Shown: positions 25,107 to 33,575 of the stretch, one piece after another
Layout: every line of letters starts with the position of its first letter
Position numbering within the stretch: position 1 is the stretch's first letter
Source of the DNA: Cytophagales bacterium
GTDB taxonomy: Bacteria > Bacteroidota > Bacteroidia > Cytophagales > Cyclobacteriaceae
Length of the DNA stretch: 64,000 nt
NCBI GenBank assembly: GCA_027317105.1
Contig: DAHVFH010000124.1
Location: 3,736 to 67,735 of the forward strand
Reading direction: 5' to 3'
The notes under the pieces: generated by a model
Told to the model about the DNA's origin: nothing
Seen by the model: the letters and a program-made list of their open reading frames with translations, nothing else
Database searches by the model: none
Translations under genes and position numbers: made by a program

Positions 25107-26882
25107 TTATGCCGGAATAATTCCCATTTTTCTCATAAGAAAAGTAGCATTTGCTTTTTGCGCTAGCCCTTTGTTGAGTTTGTAATCAAATGTCAACTGG
25201 TCCTTTTCTATTTTTCCTTCGAAACAAGTATTGACAACGTGACTCGGATATTCCTGTTCCATATCGCCCAGCGCGATATCATGTGTGGCTATTAGCACCA
25301 ATGCCTTATGTTGGATCAATTGTTTGATCAGCTCTCTCGACCCGGCTTGTTTGTCGGTAGAGTTGGTGCCTTTCAAAATTTCGTCAAGCAAAATGAGCAT
25401 GGGTTTTTCGGCTCTCAGTTCTTCGATGATCGACTGCAAGCGATGCAACTCCGCATAAAAATACGATTGATGCTCTTGCAATGAATCTGAGGTGCGCATG
25501 CCCGTACGTAAGGAAATAAGCGGACTGCTCCACCGGGAGGCACACACCGGTGAACCATTCGATGCCAATAGATAATTCACACCGATGGCTCGTAAAAAAG
25601 TGCTTTTACCTGCCATGTTCGCTCCTGTAATCAGCATCAATCCGGCTGGGTTGCCCAAGTCAAAATCATTATTGACCCGTACAGATGAACTGATCAATGG
25701 ATGCCCGGCATCATTTCCACGTATGGAAAGTGCTTCGTAAATTTCTGCGAAAGCATAATGAGAATGGTTGAAATGAAAGGTGGCAAAGGAAAGGAGTGCG
25801 TCCCACTCAGCCAATGATTCAATCCACTGCGGTAAAGATAGAGCATGATGTTCACGCCACTCTTCCAAATTGCTAACGCAATGAATGTCGTACATAAACA
25901 AACCGTTGCCAAAAATTCTGGCGATCAGGTTCATTCTTGACTCAAGTGCATTGATCAAAGAAGAGAATTTCTTAACATGATCAGTCGCTTCAACCGCAAC
26001 CTGATGATGTCTTTTCATCATCACGGAACTGAATTCCTGTGATTTCACTTGCTTGAAAAGAAGCGAATAGTTTTCTAAAATAATTCGGAAAACGGATAAT
26101 TCATTTTGGAGTTTTGTAATCGGCTTACCGTACAAAGAGGTGATCGCCAATTGGGAGAGAAATAAAAAAAGAAAAACGGATTGAAATATTGGATTAAAAG
26201 CATTTCCAAAAAGAGAAAGGAGGGTGACTATTGGCAACCCCCAGCGAAGAATTAGAAATGTTTTTCTTTTATGAAAAAGCGAAGATTGTTTCAACCAGGA
26301 CCGAAGCTGATCAAGATTAAAAGACGCATCGTGGATTTGCTTTCCTATCGCCCAGCAATTTTGCCTAAAGTCAATCATCGGCCCTAAATCACGAATGGCT
26401 TCCTGTCGTTGTAAAACGGTTTCCTTTGTGAACTTCAACTCCGTCAAATCCTCGGCAAGCCTATCTTCTCCCAACTTTGTTGCACACCGGTTGAGGTATT
26501 GAAAAAGTGATCCTTGTCCAAAAACATCTAAATCATGACTAAACGGGTGATGGGGGTCGACAAAACGCTCGCCATCGGGGAAATTCTTAAAATCCCATTT
26601 GCTTGCATCAGCTTCCCACAGATTGAGGTCAACAAGATGCAGAACTATTTTCCGTTCATTTTCTTTTTTCAGTTGCCGTTGCACCAGCATAAAGAAGACA
26701 ACAATCAATAATGGAATGGGGTAAAACAAAAATGAATACGTGAACCCAAAATAAAAGAGCGCAATAATGGCCAATGCAACCACCAATCGGCCGATAGCAA
26801 ATTGCCGAACGGTCTTATCCAGTTCCTTGACTTCACGATGAAACTGCTCAGCGCGTTTTAAATACAAGTCGGAAAATTCCAT
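25107..26882 (-). CDS. Membrane-anchored MutS-like ATPase
   Basis: The C-terminal part is a MutS ATPase: Walker A TGANMAGKST near residue 425, Walker B LILLDE, then ILKGTNSTDKQAGSRE and IATHD. Instead of mismatch-recognition domains, the N-terminus has a hydrophobic region (about 30-65: RLVVALAIIALFYFGF, IPLLIVVFFMLVQ). A second hydrophobic pair occurs near 210-250, then a helical clamp-like region. This is the Bacteroidota MutS-related group without the DNA mismatch-binding domain; its biology is not established. It follows the fRMsr gene on the same strand, nine bases after its stop. Confidence 0.87.
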   Translation of the reverse strand: MEFSDLYLKRAEQFHREVKELDKTVRQFAIGRLVVALAIIALFYFGFTYSFLFYPIPLLIVVFFMLVQRQLKKENERKIVLHLVDLNLWEADASKWDFKNFPDGERFVDPHHPFSHDLDVFGQGSLFQYLNRCATKLGEDRLAEDLTELKFTKETVLQRQEAIRDLGPMIDFRQNCWAIGKQIHDASFNLDQLRSWLKQSSLFHKRKTFLILRWGLPIVTLLSLFGNAFNPIFQSVFLFLFLSQLAITSLYGKPITKLQNELSVFRIILENYSLLFKQVKSQEFSSVMMKRHHQVAVEATDHVKKFSSLINALESRMNLIARIFGNGLFMYDIHCVSNLEEWREHHALSLPQWIESLAEWDALLSFATFHFNHSHYAFAEIYEALSIRGNDAGHPLISSSVRVNNDFDLGNPAGLMLITGANMAGKSTFLRAIGVNYLLASNGSPVCASRWSSPLISLRTGMRTSDSLQEHQSYFYAELHRLQSIIEELRAEKPMLILLDEILKGTNSTDKQAGSRELIKQLIQHKALVLIATHDIALGDMEQEYPSHVVNTCFEGKIEKDQLTFDYKLNKGLAQKANATFLMRKMGIIPA

Positions 26883-26891
26883 TTTCGATTT

Positions 26892-27374
26892 TTAGATAAA
26901 TCGCTCAATGATTTTCATCACCCTGGCAAGGTAAATTTCATCGGTGCCATCAAAGTCGTTGAGGTGATCACTGTCCACATCAAGCACTAAAAAGACTTCG
27001 TTGTTTTTTAAGGCTGGTAAAACGATTTCTGATTTGGAATCTGAACTGCAGGCAATATGGCCCTGAAATTCATCTACGTTAGGAACGAGCATAGTTTTCT
27101 TCTCTTTCCAACAAGTGCCACAAACGCCTTTACCTAAGCCAATGCGCGTGCAGGCAATAGGCCCTTGAAATGGCCCTAATACTAACTCATTTCCTTTCAC
27201 CAAATAAAATCCAACCCAGAAAAAATAAAAAGTTTGTTTTAAGGCGGCAGCCACATTGGCTAAGTTGGCCACTAAATCTAATTCTCCCGCTACCAATGAT
27301 TCAATTTGGGGTAATAACTCCTCGTAACGTTCAGCCTTTGTTGATGCATTAGAAATGATAAGATTCTCGGCCAT
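26892..27374 (-). CDS. GAF-domain free methionine-(R)-sulfoxide reductase
   Basis: Reduces free methionine-R-sulfoxide using thioredoxin. The 160-residue single GAF domain keeps the three family cysteines: C75 (GPIACTRIGLGKG), C85 (VCG) and C109 (GHIACSSDSKSEIVLP). VGFYLVKGNELVLGPFQG is the standard first half. It lies between lspA and the MutS-like gene, all on the minus strand with gaps of only a few bases. Confidence 0.92.
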   Translation of the reverse strand: MAENLIISNASTKAERYEELLPQIESLVAGELDLVANLANVAAALKQTFYFFWVGFYLVKGNELVLGPFQGPIACTRIGLGKGVCGTCWKEKKTMLVPNVDEFQGHIACSSDSKSEIVLPALKNNEVFLVLDVDSDHLNDFDGTDEIYLARVMKIIERFI

Positions 27375-27377
27375 GTG

Positions 27378-28070
27378 TTAAGAATTATTTTCCGTTTCCG
27401 TATTATTTTCAACGGATTCAGAAAGCGTGATCGAAATGCTCGTTTTTTCAATTTCACTGACCATAATTTCATTTTCAGTTGACGACTCCTCCTTTCCCTC
27501 GTGGGGGAAAAATCTCTTCTGGAAAATCAGGATAGAAGCCACGCCAAGAAAAATGGAGGAGTCCGCAATGTTAAAAACAGGACTGAAGAATAGAAAATAT
27601 TCCCCTCCAACACCGGGCACCCATTGTGGCCAGCTAAACTCGACCAACGGAAAAAATAGCATGTCAATTACCTGACCATGAAACCACCTTGTCGGAGATT
27701 CCATCGGGGCATTATTAAGAAATACGCCATAAAAAGTGCTGTCAATCACATTGCCAATGGCACCTCCTAAAATCAGTGACAGACAAACCAGAAAACCGGT
27801 ATGTGCCTTCTTCTTTACGGATTGAATCAAATAATAAGCTATGCCGAACATCGCCCCAATGCGAAAAAAAGTAAGTGCCAACTTTCCAAATTCATTGTCC
27901 CAGCGGATACCGAAGGCCATCCCCGGATTGAGTAGATAATGCAGCCGAAACCATTCACCAAGTACATTTACCTCTTGGTGAATGAACATGTATTGATGAA
28001 CCAAAAGTTTGCTTGATTGGTCGAGGGCAATGATGGCAAAAGCAAGTAAAAAATATTTGTATGATTTCAT
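27378..28070 (-). CDS. lspA: Lipoprotein signal peptidase II with C-terminal extension
   Basis: Cleaves prolipoprotein signal peptides in the inner membrane. The four-helix core shows ALDQSSKLLV, GGAIGNVIDSTFYG, VIDML (catalytic D136) and FNIADSSIFLG (catalytic D170). The last ~35 residues form an acidic, Ser/Glu-rich tail (KEESSTENEIMVSEIEK) beyond the usual length. Its start overlaps the last base of the degenerate VapC-type gene. Confidence 0.95.
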   Translation of the reverse strand: MKSYKYFLLAFAIIALDQSSKLLVHQYMFIHQEVNVLGEWFRLHYLLNPGMAFGIRWDNEFGKLALTFFRIGAMFGIAYYLIQSVKKKAHTGFLVCLSLILGGAIGNVIDSTFYGVFLNNAPMESPTRWFHGQVIDMLFFPLVEFSWPQWVPGVGGEYFLFFSPVFNIADSSIFLGVASILIFQKRFFPHEGKEESSTENEIMVSEIEKTSISITLSESVENNTETENNS

Positions 28071-28321
28071 TAAGTAAGCAGTTGAACAAGATAGAGGTTA
28101 AATTTTTTGTCGTCAGTAATGATGGTGAAATTGTGGATAATGGCTTGGCAGGTGAGTTTCAGTTTACCTGTGGTTAGCTTGATAGCAATCTCCCACAAAC
28201 TTGCCTTGCTTAGCCAAATGGTGTTTTCTGGATTTTCTATTTCTTTAATTGCTTTGGTAGAGAGCCGGGGATTATCTTCCATGTACCACAGCAAGGCATG
28301 GGTATCAACAAGATAAGTCAT
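28070..28321 (-). CDS. VapC-like PIN-domain toxin with internal deletion
   Basis: The first 56 residues are a normal PIN-domain ribonuclease (LVDTHALLWYMEDNPRLS, then LSKASLWEIAIK). The last 26 are a normal PIN ending (AIIHNFTIITDDKKFNLY). The middle, normally about 45 residues including the H.DPFDR.lIAQ block with a catalytic aspartate, is missing, so KLKLT joins CQAII directly. The frame is preserved. The product, 83 residues against the usual 125-130, should not fold as an active nuclease. It overlaps the antitoxin gene by four bases and abuts lspA. Confidence 0.75.
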   Translation of the reverse strand: MTYLVDTHALLWYMEDNPRLSTKAIKEIENPENTIWLSKASLWEIAIKLTTGKLKLTCQAIIHNFTIITDDKKFNLYLVQLLT

Positions 28322-28539
28322 GGTTTGGTATCTTCATCAAAATGATCGATGGGATCATTAAAATCTTCGGCTATGTATTCAATTAAATATTTTCCATCAC
28401 CAGCTTTTCGTTTTGAGTTGACAACTGCCACGTTTTTTTCAGATTCTTTCTTTAAAAGAAATACTTTATGAATGAGTTCAGTATCCTTTAACCTTTGAAT
28501 CCAGCTTAAAATCTCTGATTTTTCGACTTCTATCTTCAT
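28318..28539 (-). CDS. Antitoxin partner of the VapC-like gene
   Basis: A 73-residue protein starting MKIEVEKSEILSWIQRL. Its C-terminus AEDFNDPIDHFDED matches the DFDEPLEDF-type tail by which DUF2281-like antitoxins bind PIN toxins. A GTG two codons upstream is an alternative start. Its stop overlaps the toxin start (ATGA), as in active VapBC pairs. The antitoxin is intact while the toxin is not. Confidence 0.65.
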   Translation of the reverse strand: MKIEVEKSEILSWIQRLKDTELIHKVFLLKKESEKNVAVVNSKRKAGDGKYLIEYIAEDFNDPIDHFDEDTKP

Positions 28540-28554
28540 ATCCACAAAGATAAT

Positions 28555-31500
28555 TCATTTCTTTTTCAACTTCACTTTCATCACAAACTCATCCATGTCC
28601 ACTTCTGTTCCTCCATCTAGCTTTTCTTTTAACTCCAAACTAAGTGCCTGGGTTTCGGTGCAGATATACGCTTTAAATTCATTTATCGAAGCTGTGGCCA
28701 ATTCGCCATCTTTCTCCACTTCAATGGCAATCTTATCCAACACTTCCAAACCCATGTCTTTGCGCAGGTTTTGAACCCGGTTTACAAAATCACGGGCAAT
28801 GCCTTCTCGTTTCAATTCTGGTGTGATGTTGATATCCAAAGCGACCGTAATACTCCCTTCGCTCGCCACTGACCATCCCGGAATATCCTGAGAAGAAATC
28901 AACACATCTTCAACCGTCAAATCAAAACCGCCCTTTGAAAGTTTGCCACTTTTTTCGATAGAGGCTATTTCTTCTTTCGTTAACGAATTGATCAAGGCAG
29001 AGACTTCCTTCATTTTCGGCCCATATTGCTTTCCAAGCTTGGGCAAGTTTGGTTTAACACTTTTTACCAACAACCCGGATGCATCATCAATGTACTCAAT
29101 GGATTTTACATTGACCTCTGATTTGATTATGTCTTCCACTGTTTTTATCCGATTAGAAAATCCTTCGTCCAACACGGGAAGCAAAACCCGTTGTAAAGGA
29201 GTGCGAACTTTAATCTTGCTGTTTTTACGAATAGAATGAACTAACGAGCAAATCGTTTGCGCATAGCCCATCGACAATTCTAATTCTTTATCCATTCGCT
29301 TGGCCTCCGCTTTAACCAATTCGGTGTGATGCACCGACTCGAATTGCAGTGGCGTATTGTTCGTTTTCGCTTTCTCACGGATGCCGTCCGTCAAATTTTT
29401 GTAAAGCCAATCGGCAAAAAAAGGTGCAATTGGCGACATCAATTGTGCGGTCACCAACAAGCACTCGTATAAGGTTTCGTAGGCGGCTTTTTTATCTTCT
29501 GTCATTTGGCCTACCCAAAACCGCTTCCGATTTAAGCGAACGTACCAATTGGATAAGTGATCGTTTACAAACTCTTGAATGGCGCGTGCCGCTTTTGTCG
29601 GTTCATAGTCTTCGTAAGCACTGCTCACTTCCTCCACCAGGGATTGTAACTTTGAAATAATCCAACGGTCCAAGTGGGTAAGCTTGTCCTGGCCGACCAC
29701 ATTCATTTCATCTTTTACAAAATCATCGATGTTGGCGTACAAAGCAAAAAAAGAATAAGTGTTTTGAAGCGTTCCAAAAAATCTGCGTTGGGTTTCTTCG
29801 ATACCCGATAGATCAAATTTAAGATTATCCCACGGGGGCGCATTTTCAATCATGTACCAGCGCACTACATCCGGTCCGTATTGATCAAGCGTTTTAAACG
29901 GATCCACTACATTGCCTTTGCGCTTGCTCATCTTCTCCCCAAACTTATCTAATACAAGACCGTTGGAGATTACATTTTTGAAGGCGACACTGTCGTACAA
30001 CAATCCGGCAATGGCATGAAGGGTAAAAAACCAACCGCGTGTTTGATCTACCCCTTCTGCAATGTAATCGGCCGGATAAGCACCTTCCCAACCTTTGCCA
30101 AATGGCCTTGAGTCACCTGCTTTTAATTTTTCTTTGTCCAATCCCCATTGTGCATAGGGCATCGAACCCGAGTCGAACCAAACGTCAATTAAATCGGGCT
30201 CGCGAAAATAGGCGATCTTTTTGGTTAGGCTATTTGTTGGGTTTTCACAGACGAATAAAATGTTGTCAACGTAAGGTCGATGTAAATCTAAGGTATCGAT
30301 GAGGTCTTTCGCTGGTGTAAGGTAAGACATGTATCCACTTGGGTCAATGCCTGGAGAATTGAGATCCAAAATATTTAAATTATGGATTGTTAATAGCTTT
30401 TGTATAACTGACATTGGTTCAACCGCGATAGAGAGTATACCTAGAAGTTTATCACCCAGGCCTTGACCACCACGATTATTCTCAAATGCAGACAAGTCGT
30501 TTCTAAATTCCGCTAGTTTCTCCGGTGTAAAATAATACCATCCATCATTTCTGAATTCAGAAATCTCACCTACGATAATTTCAGTTTTTTTGCTCTCTGT
30601 TAAGGCCGGGGAAGGGGAAGCTTTTGTTCTCCAGATCGGAAGTGGTGTTCCCCAAAAGCGTGAACGTGATAAATTCCAGTCTACCAGATTCTCTAACCAA
30701 TTTCCAAAGCGACCGGTTCCCGTGCTTTCCGGCTTCCAGTTAATGGTTTTATTCAGTGCAACTAATTGATCTTTTTTAGCAGTCGTTTTGATGAACCAAG
30801 CATCAAGCGGATAATACAATACCGGTTTATCCGTGCGCCAAGAATGTGGATAGGTGTGCTCGTACTTGCGTACATCGAAGGCCTTGTTCTCTTCTTTTAA
30901 AATAATGGAAATGATTACATCCGTATTTTTATAATCTGGATTCGTTTCATCTTCATCCGTATAATTTTTTACATAGAAATCATCCTCGCCCAAAGGCTTG
31001 TGCGTTTTGATTTTGTATTGCGCAACTCCTTGCATCAACTTGACCCCGATCTCCTTTACGAATTTTCCTTTTTTATCAACAGTAGGAACTTCATTGCCGG
31101 CCTCGTCTTTCAACGTAAGCGCGGGAATTCCATTTTGTTTTGCTGCGCGAAAGTCATCGGCACCAAAGGTTGGCGAGATGTGTACGATACCCGTTCCGTC
31201 TTCCGTGGTTACAAAGTCGCCAGCAATTACTTTAAAGGCTTCGCCTGAATTTTCAAAAATTTTGATATAATCAATCAATTGATAGTATTCTAACCCAATA
31301 AGTCTTTCACCGTAAAAAAATTTGGGTTGATCTTTATCTGGACTGACAATTAAATAAGGAATCTTTTTGTTGACCCCGTTCCTGTAATTCACAAATTCTT
31401 TAACTTCAAAGACTTCATAAAATTTAGTTTTGTCAAGTATTTTTTCAAAAAGACTATTTGCCAAAATAATTTTTATACGCCTTCCTGTATATTGATTGTA

Positions 31501-32319
31501 TGTCCATATTTGGACATAGGCGATCTTGCTACCAACGGCAAGTGCAGTATTTGATGGCAATGTCCAAGGTGTTGTTGTCCAAGCTAGTAGATAAACATTT
31601 TCATCAGGAATGTTCTCAACAGGATTATGACTATCAAATTGTTGAAACAAGAATGACGACTTATCATTGAATTTTAATTTAAACTGCGCCACCACCGAAG
31701 TGTCCTTCACATCCTTGTAACATCCCGGCTGATTCAATTCGTGCGAACTCAATCCTGTTCCGTCCGAAGGTGAGTAAGGCTGTATGGTGTAGCCTTTATA
31801 GAGCAAATCTTTTTGATAGAATTGTTTCAGAATCCACCACACCGTTTCGATGTAGTCGTTGTTGTAGGTGATGTACGGGTTTTTCAAATCCACCCAATAA
31901 CCCATCTTCTCGGTGAGGTCGTCCCACTGATCTTTGTACAGCATCACCGTTTCGCGGCACTTCTGATTGTAGTCTTCGATGGAAATCGTTTTCCCGATAT
32001 CGTCTTTAGTGATGCCGAGTTGCTTTTCTACCTGTAGTTCTACGGGAAGACCGTGAGTATCCCATCCGCCTTTGCGTTTCACCTGAAAGCCCTGCAACGT
32101 TTTATACCGGCAGAAAATATCTTTGACCGTGCGTGCCATCACATGATGAATACCAGGCGTACCATTCGCTGATGGTGGTCCTTCGTAAAAGGTAAATGGT
32201 TTTTTGCCCTCTCGGTTGGAGACTGATTTTTCAAAAACCTTCTCTCGCTTCCAGAAATCCAGAATTTCTGAAGCGACTTGTGCAAGTTTAAGCTCTTTAA
32301 ATTCGTTGTATTTGCCCAC
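28555..32319 (-). CDS. ileS: Isoleucyl-tRNA synthetase, enlarged
   Basis: Charges tRNA-Ile. The class I signatures are GIHH (residues 56-59, HIGH motif) and KMSKRKGN (near 793). AWTTTPWTLPSNTALAVG marks the editing domain, WFDSGSMPYAQW the catalytic core, and NDHLSNWYVRLNRKRFW the anticodon-binding region. At 1254 residues it is roughly 100 longer than most Bacteroidota homologues. Much of the excess is around residues 580-660 (from FRNDGWYYFTPEKL to MSYLTPAKDLIDTL), just before LHRPYVD. Upstream is a repeat-like spacer; the small antitoxin gene follows ten bases after the stop. Confidence 0.96.
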   Translation of the reverse strand: MGKYNEFKELKLAQVASEILDFWKREKVFEKSVSNREGKKPFTFYEGPPSANGTPGIHHVMARTVKDIFCRYKTLQGFQVKRKGGWDTHGLPVELQVEKQLGITKDDIGKTISIEDYNQKCRETVMLYKDQWDDLTEKMGYWVDLKNPYITYNNDYIETVWWILKQFYQKDLLYKGYTIQPYSPSDGTGLSSHELNQPGCYKDVKDTSVVAQFKLKFNDKSSFLFQQFDSHNPVENIPDENVYLLAWTTTPWTLPSNTALAVGSKIAYVQIWTYNQYTGRRIKIILANSLFEKILDKTKFYEVFEVKEFVNYRNGVNKKIPYLIVSPDKDQPKFFYGERLIGLEYYQLIDYIKIFENSGEAFKVIAGDFVTTEDGTGIVHISPTFGADDFRAAKQNGIPALTLKDEAGNEVPTVDKKGKFVKEIGVKLMQGVAQYKIKTHKPLGEDDFYVKNYTDEDETNPDYKNTDVIISIILKEENKAFDVRKYEHTYPHSWRTDKPVLYYPLDAWFIKTTAKKDQLVALNKTINWKPESTGTGRFGNWLENLVDWNLSRSRFWGTPLPIWRTKASPSPALTESKKTEIIVGEISEFRNDGWYYFTPEKLAEFRNDLSAFENNRGGQGLGDKLLGILSIAVEPMSVIQKLLTIHNLNILDLNSPGIDPSGYMSYLTPAKDLIDTLDLHRPYVDNILFVCENPTNSLTKKIAYFREPDLIDVWFDSGSMPYAQWGLDKEKLKAGDSRPFGKGWEGAYPADYIAEGVDQTRGWFFTLHAIAGLLYDSVAFKNVISNGLVLDKFGEKMSKRKGNVVDPFKTLDQYGPDVVRWYMIENAPPWDNLKFDLSGIEETQRRFFGTLQNTYSFFALYANIDDFVKDEMNVVGQDKLTHLDRWIISKLQSLVEEVSSAYEDYEPTKAARAIQEFVNDHLSNWYVRLNRKRFWVGQMTEDKKAAYETLYECLLVTAQLMSPIAPFFADWLYKNLTDGIREKAKTNNTPLQFESVHHTELVKAEAKRMDKELELSMGYAQTICSLVHSIRKNSKIKVRTPLQRVLLPVLDEGFSNRIKTVEDIIKSEVNVKSIEYIDDASGLLVKSVKPNLPKLGKQYGPKMKEVSALINSLTKEEIASIEKSGKLSKGGFDLTVEDVLISSQDIPGWSVASEGSITVALDINITPELKREGIARDFVNRVQNLRKDMGLEVLDKIAIEVEKDGELATASINEFKAYICTETQALSLELKEKLDGGTEVDMDEFVMKVKLKKK

Positions 32320-32514
32320 GGTAAGAAAAAATGAGGGGGCAATTTAACGAGTTAATCGGTAATAGTTAAATGTTAAGGAGCTTATCAGTGACCGACTAAT
32401 AATGATCAGCGGATTTACTTCCACCGTAGTCCGTGGTGACACAGGCCGAGGAAGAGGCCAGTTAAGGGTTCAAAATGAACCCGAATAACTAATAACTATA
32501 AACTTTTAATCCAT

Positions 32515-32970
32515 TTAGGATTGACCCACTTCATCAGTGGTGAGGTAATTGATCAACACAAAAGTGACGAGTAGTCCGGAAAAAATGCCTTCCAGCGCCA
32601 CGATGAACGAAGCCATGTAGGCATTGAGGTAACGACCCATCGGCTCATTCTCAATGATGGCCTGCATCATGCCCGGATCCAATTGCATATAAATGAACAT
32701 GAAAAGAGCGAATACAACCGAACCAATCGCGCCAATGGCTACGCCAGTAACCAGCGCCCGAAAATAATTAATATGCTGATTGTGTAATTCCTTAAATTTC
32801 TTCAACCCAAAATAGATGCCGGTAGCTAAAATAACCAAGTTGAGCATCCGCAAGGCTACGTGATGTGCCAAGCCAAGAAAATGCATGGTCAGAAAATAGA
32901 TAATCAATCCGACAGCGATCCGCAGGCCATAATTTTCAGGAATGCGGTTGGGGTTATTGAAAAAGCTCAT
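32515..32970 (-). CDS. DUF4199 four-helix membrane protein
   Basis: A 151-residue protein with four hydrophobic helices (GLRIAVGLIIYFLTMHFLGL, VALRMLNLVILATGIYFGLK, ALVTGVAIGAIGSVVFALFM, FIVALEGIFSGLLVTFVLIN). The cytoplasmic FGLKKFKELH between helices 2 and 3 is the usual DUF4199 pattern. The family is widespread in Bacteroidota and of unknown function. Confidence 0.78.
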   Translation of the reverse strand: MSFFNNPNRIPENYGLRIAVGLIIYFLTMHFLGLAHHVALRMLNLVILATGIYFGLKKFKELHNQHINYFRALVTGVAIGAIGSVVFALFMFIYMQLDPGMMQAIIENEPMGRYLNAYMASFIVALEGIFSGLLVTFVLINYLTTDEVGQS

Positions 32971-33185
32971 GACATGGAGGGTTTAGCTTGCCCTAATTTT
33001 CAACTTTTTACAGACACATCCAATTTTTTGAGGTCATTTTATTTTTTTATCTCAGATGAGTGTCTAAACGAAAAAACCAACTGTCTTGAAAATCTTACTG
33101 GAAAGCCTTAATCGTTATCCGTTTAGCGGTTATCGGTCAAAATTAATAGCCAAGAATACCCATGAGAGAACAGCCAAAGAAACCA

Positions 33186-33575
33186 TTAACGGCCAGTAAA
33201 CGCGAAAAAATAGCTCGCGAAAAAATTCCAGAAGACAACGACTGCAATGGAAATTAGTTTAGCGAAATAAAAATTCCACTTTAGGCGATCGTGCAATAGG
33301 TAGATAATCGCATTACTGAGTAATACGCCAACGGTGGATAAGCTTAAAAATTTTACGTACTGAAAAGCCACGCTCGGATCATTACTTTCAAAAGTCCAGA
33401 CGCGATTGAAAATGAAATTACTTGACGCAGCGGTCAAAAAACCACAGGTATTCGAAATATATTTGTTGAGCCTGAATTTCTCTTTGAGCAAAAAGGTGAT
33501 CCCAAAGTCGATTACCATCCCCGAAAGGCCTACTACTCCGAACTTGAGGAATTTAAAAAGCAACGTTTCGGTCAT
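33186..33575 (-). CDS. GtrA-family membrane protein
   Basis: A 129-residue four-helix protein of the GtrA type. FLKFGVVGLSGMVIDFGITF, then NTCGFLTAASSNFIFNRVWTF and FFASYFFAF are the classic blocks. GtrA proteins help move or flip polyprenyl-linked sugars for cell-surface glycosylation. It overlaps the GT39-like gene by four bases, so the pair probably act together. Confidence 0.92.
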   Translation of the reverse strand: MTETLLFKFLKFGVVGLSGMVIDFGITFLLKEKFRLNKYISNTCGFLTAASSNFIFNRVWTFESNDPSVAFQYVKFLSLSTVGVLLSNAIIYLLHDRLKWNFYFAKLISIAVVVFWNFFASYFFAFTGR

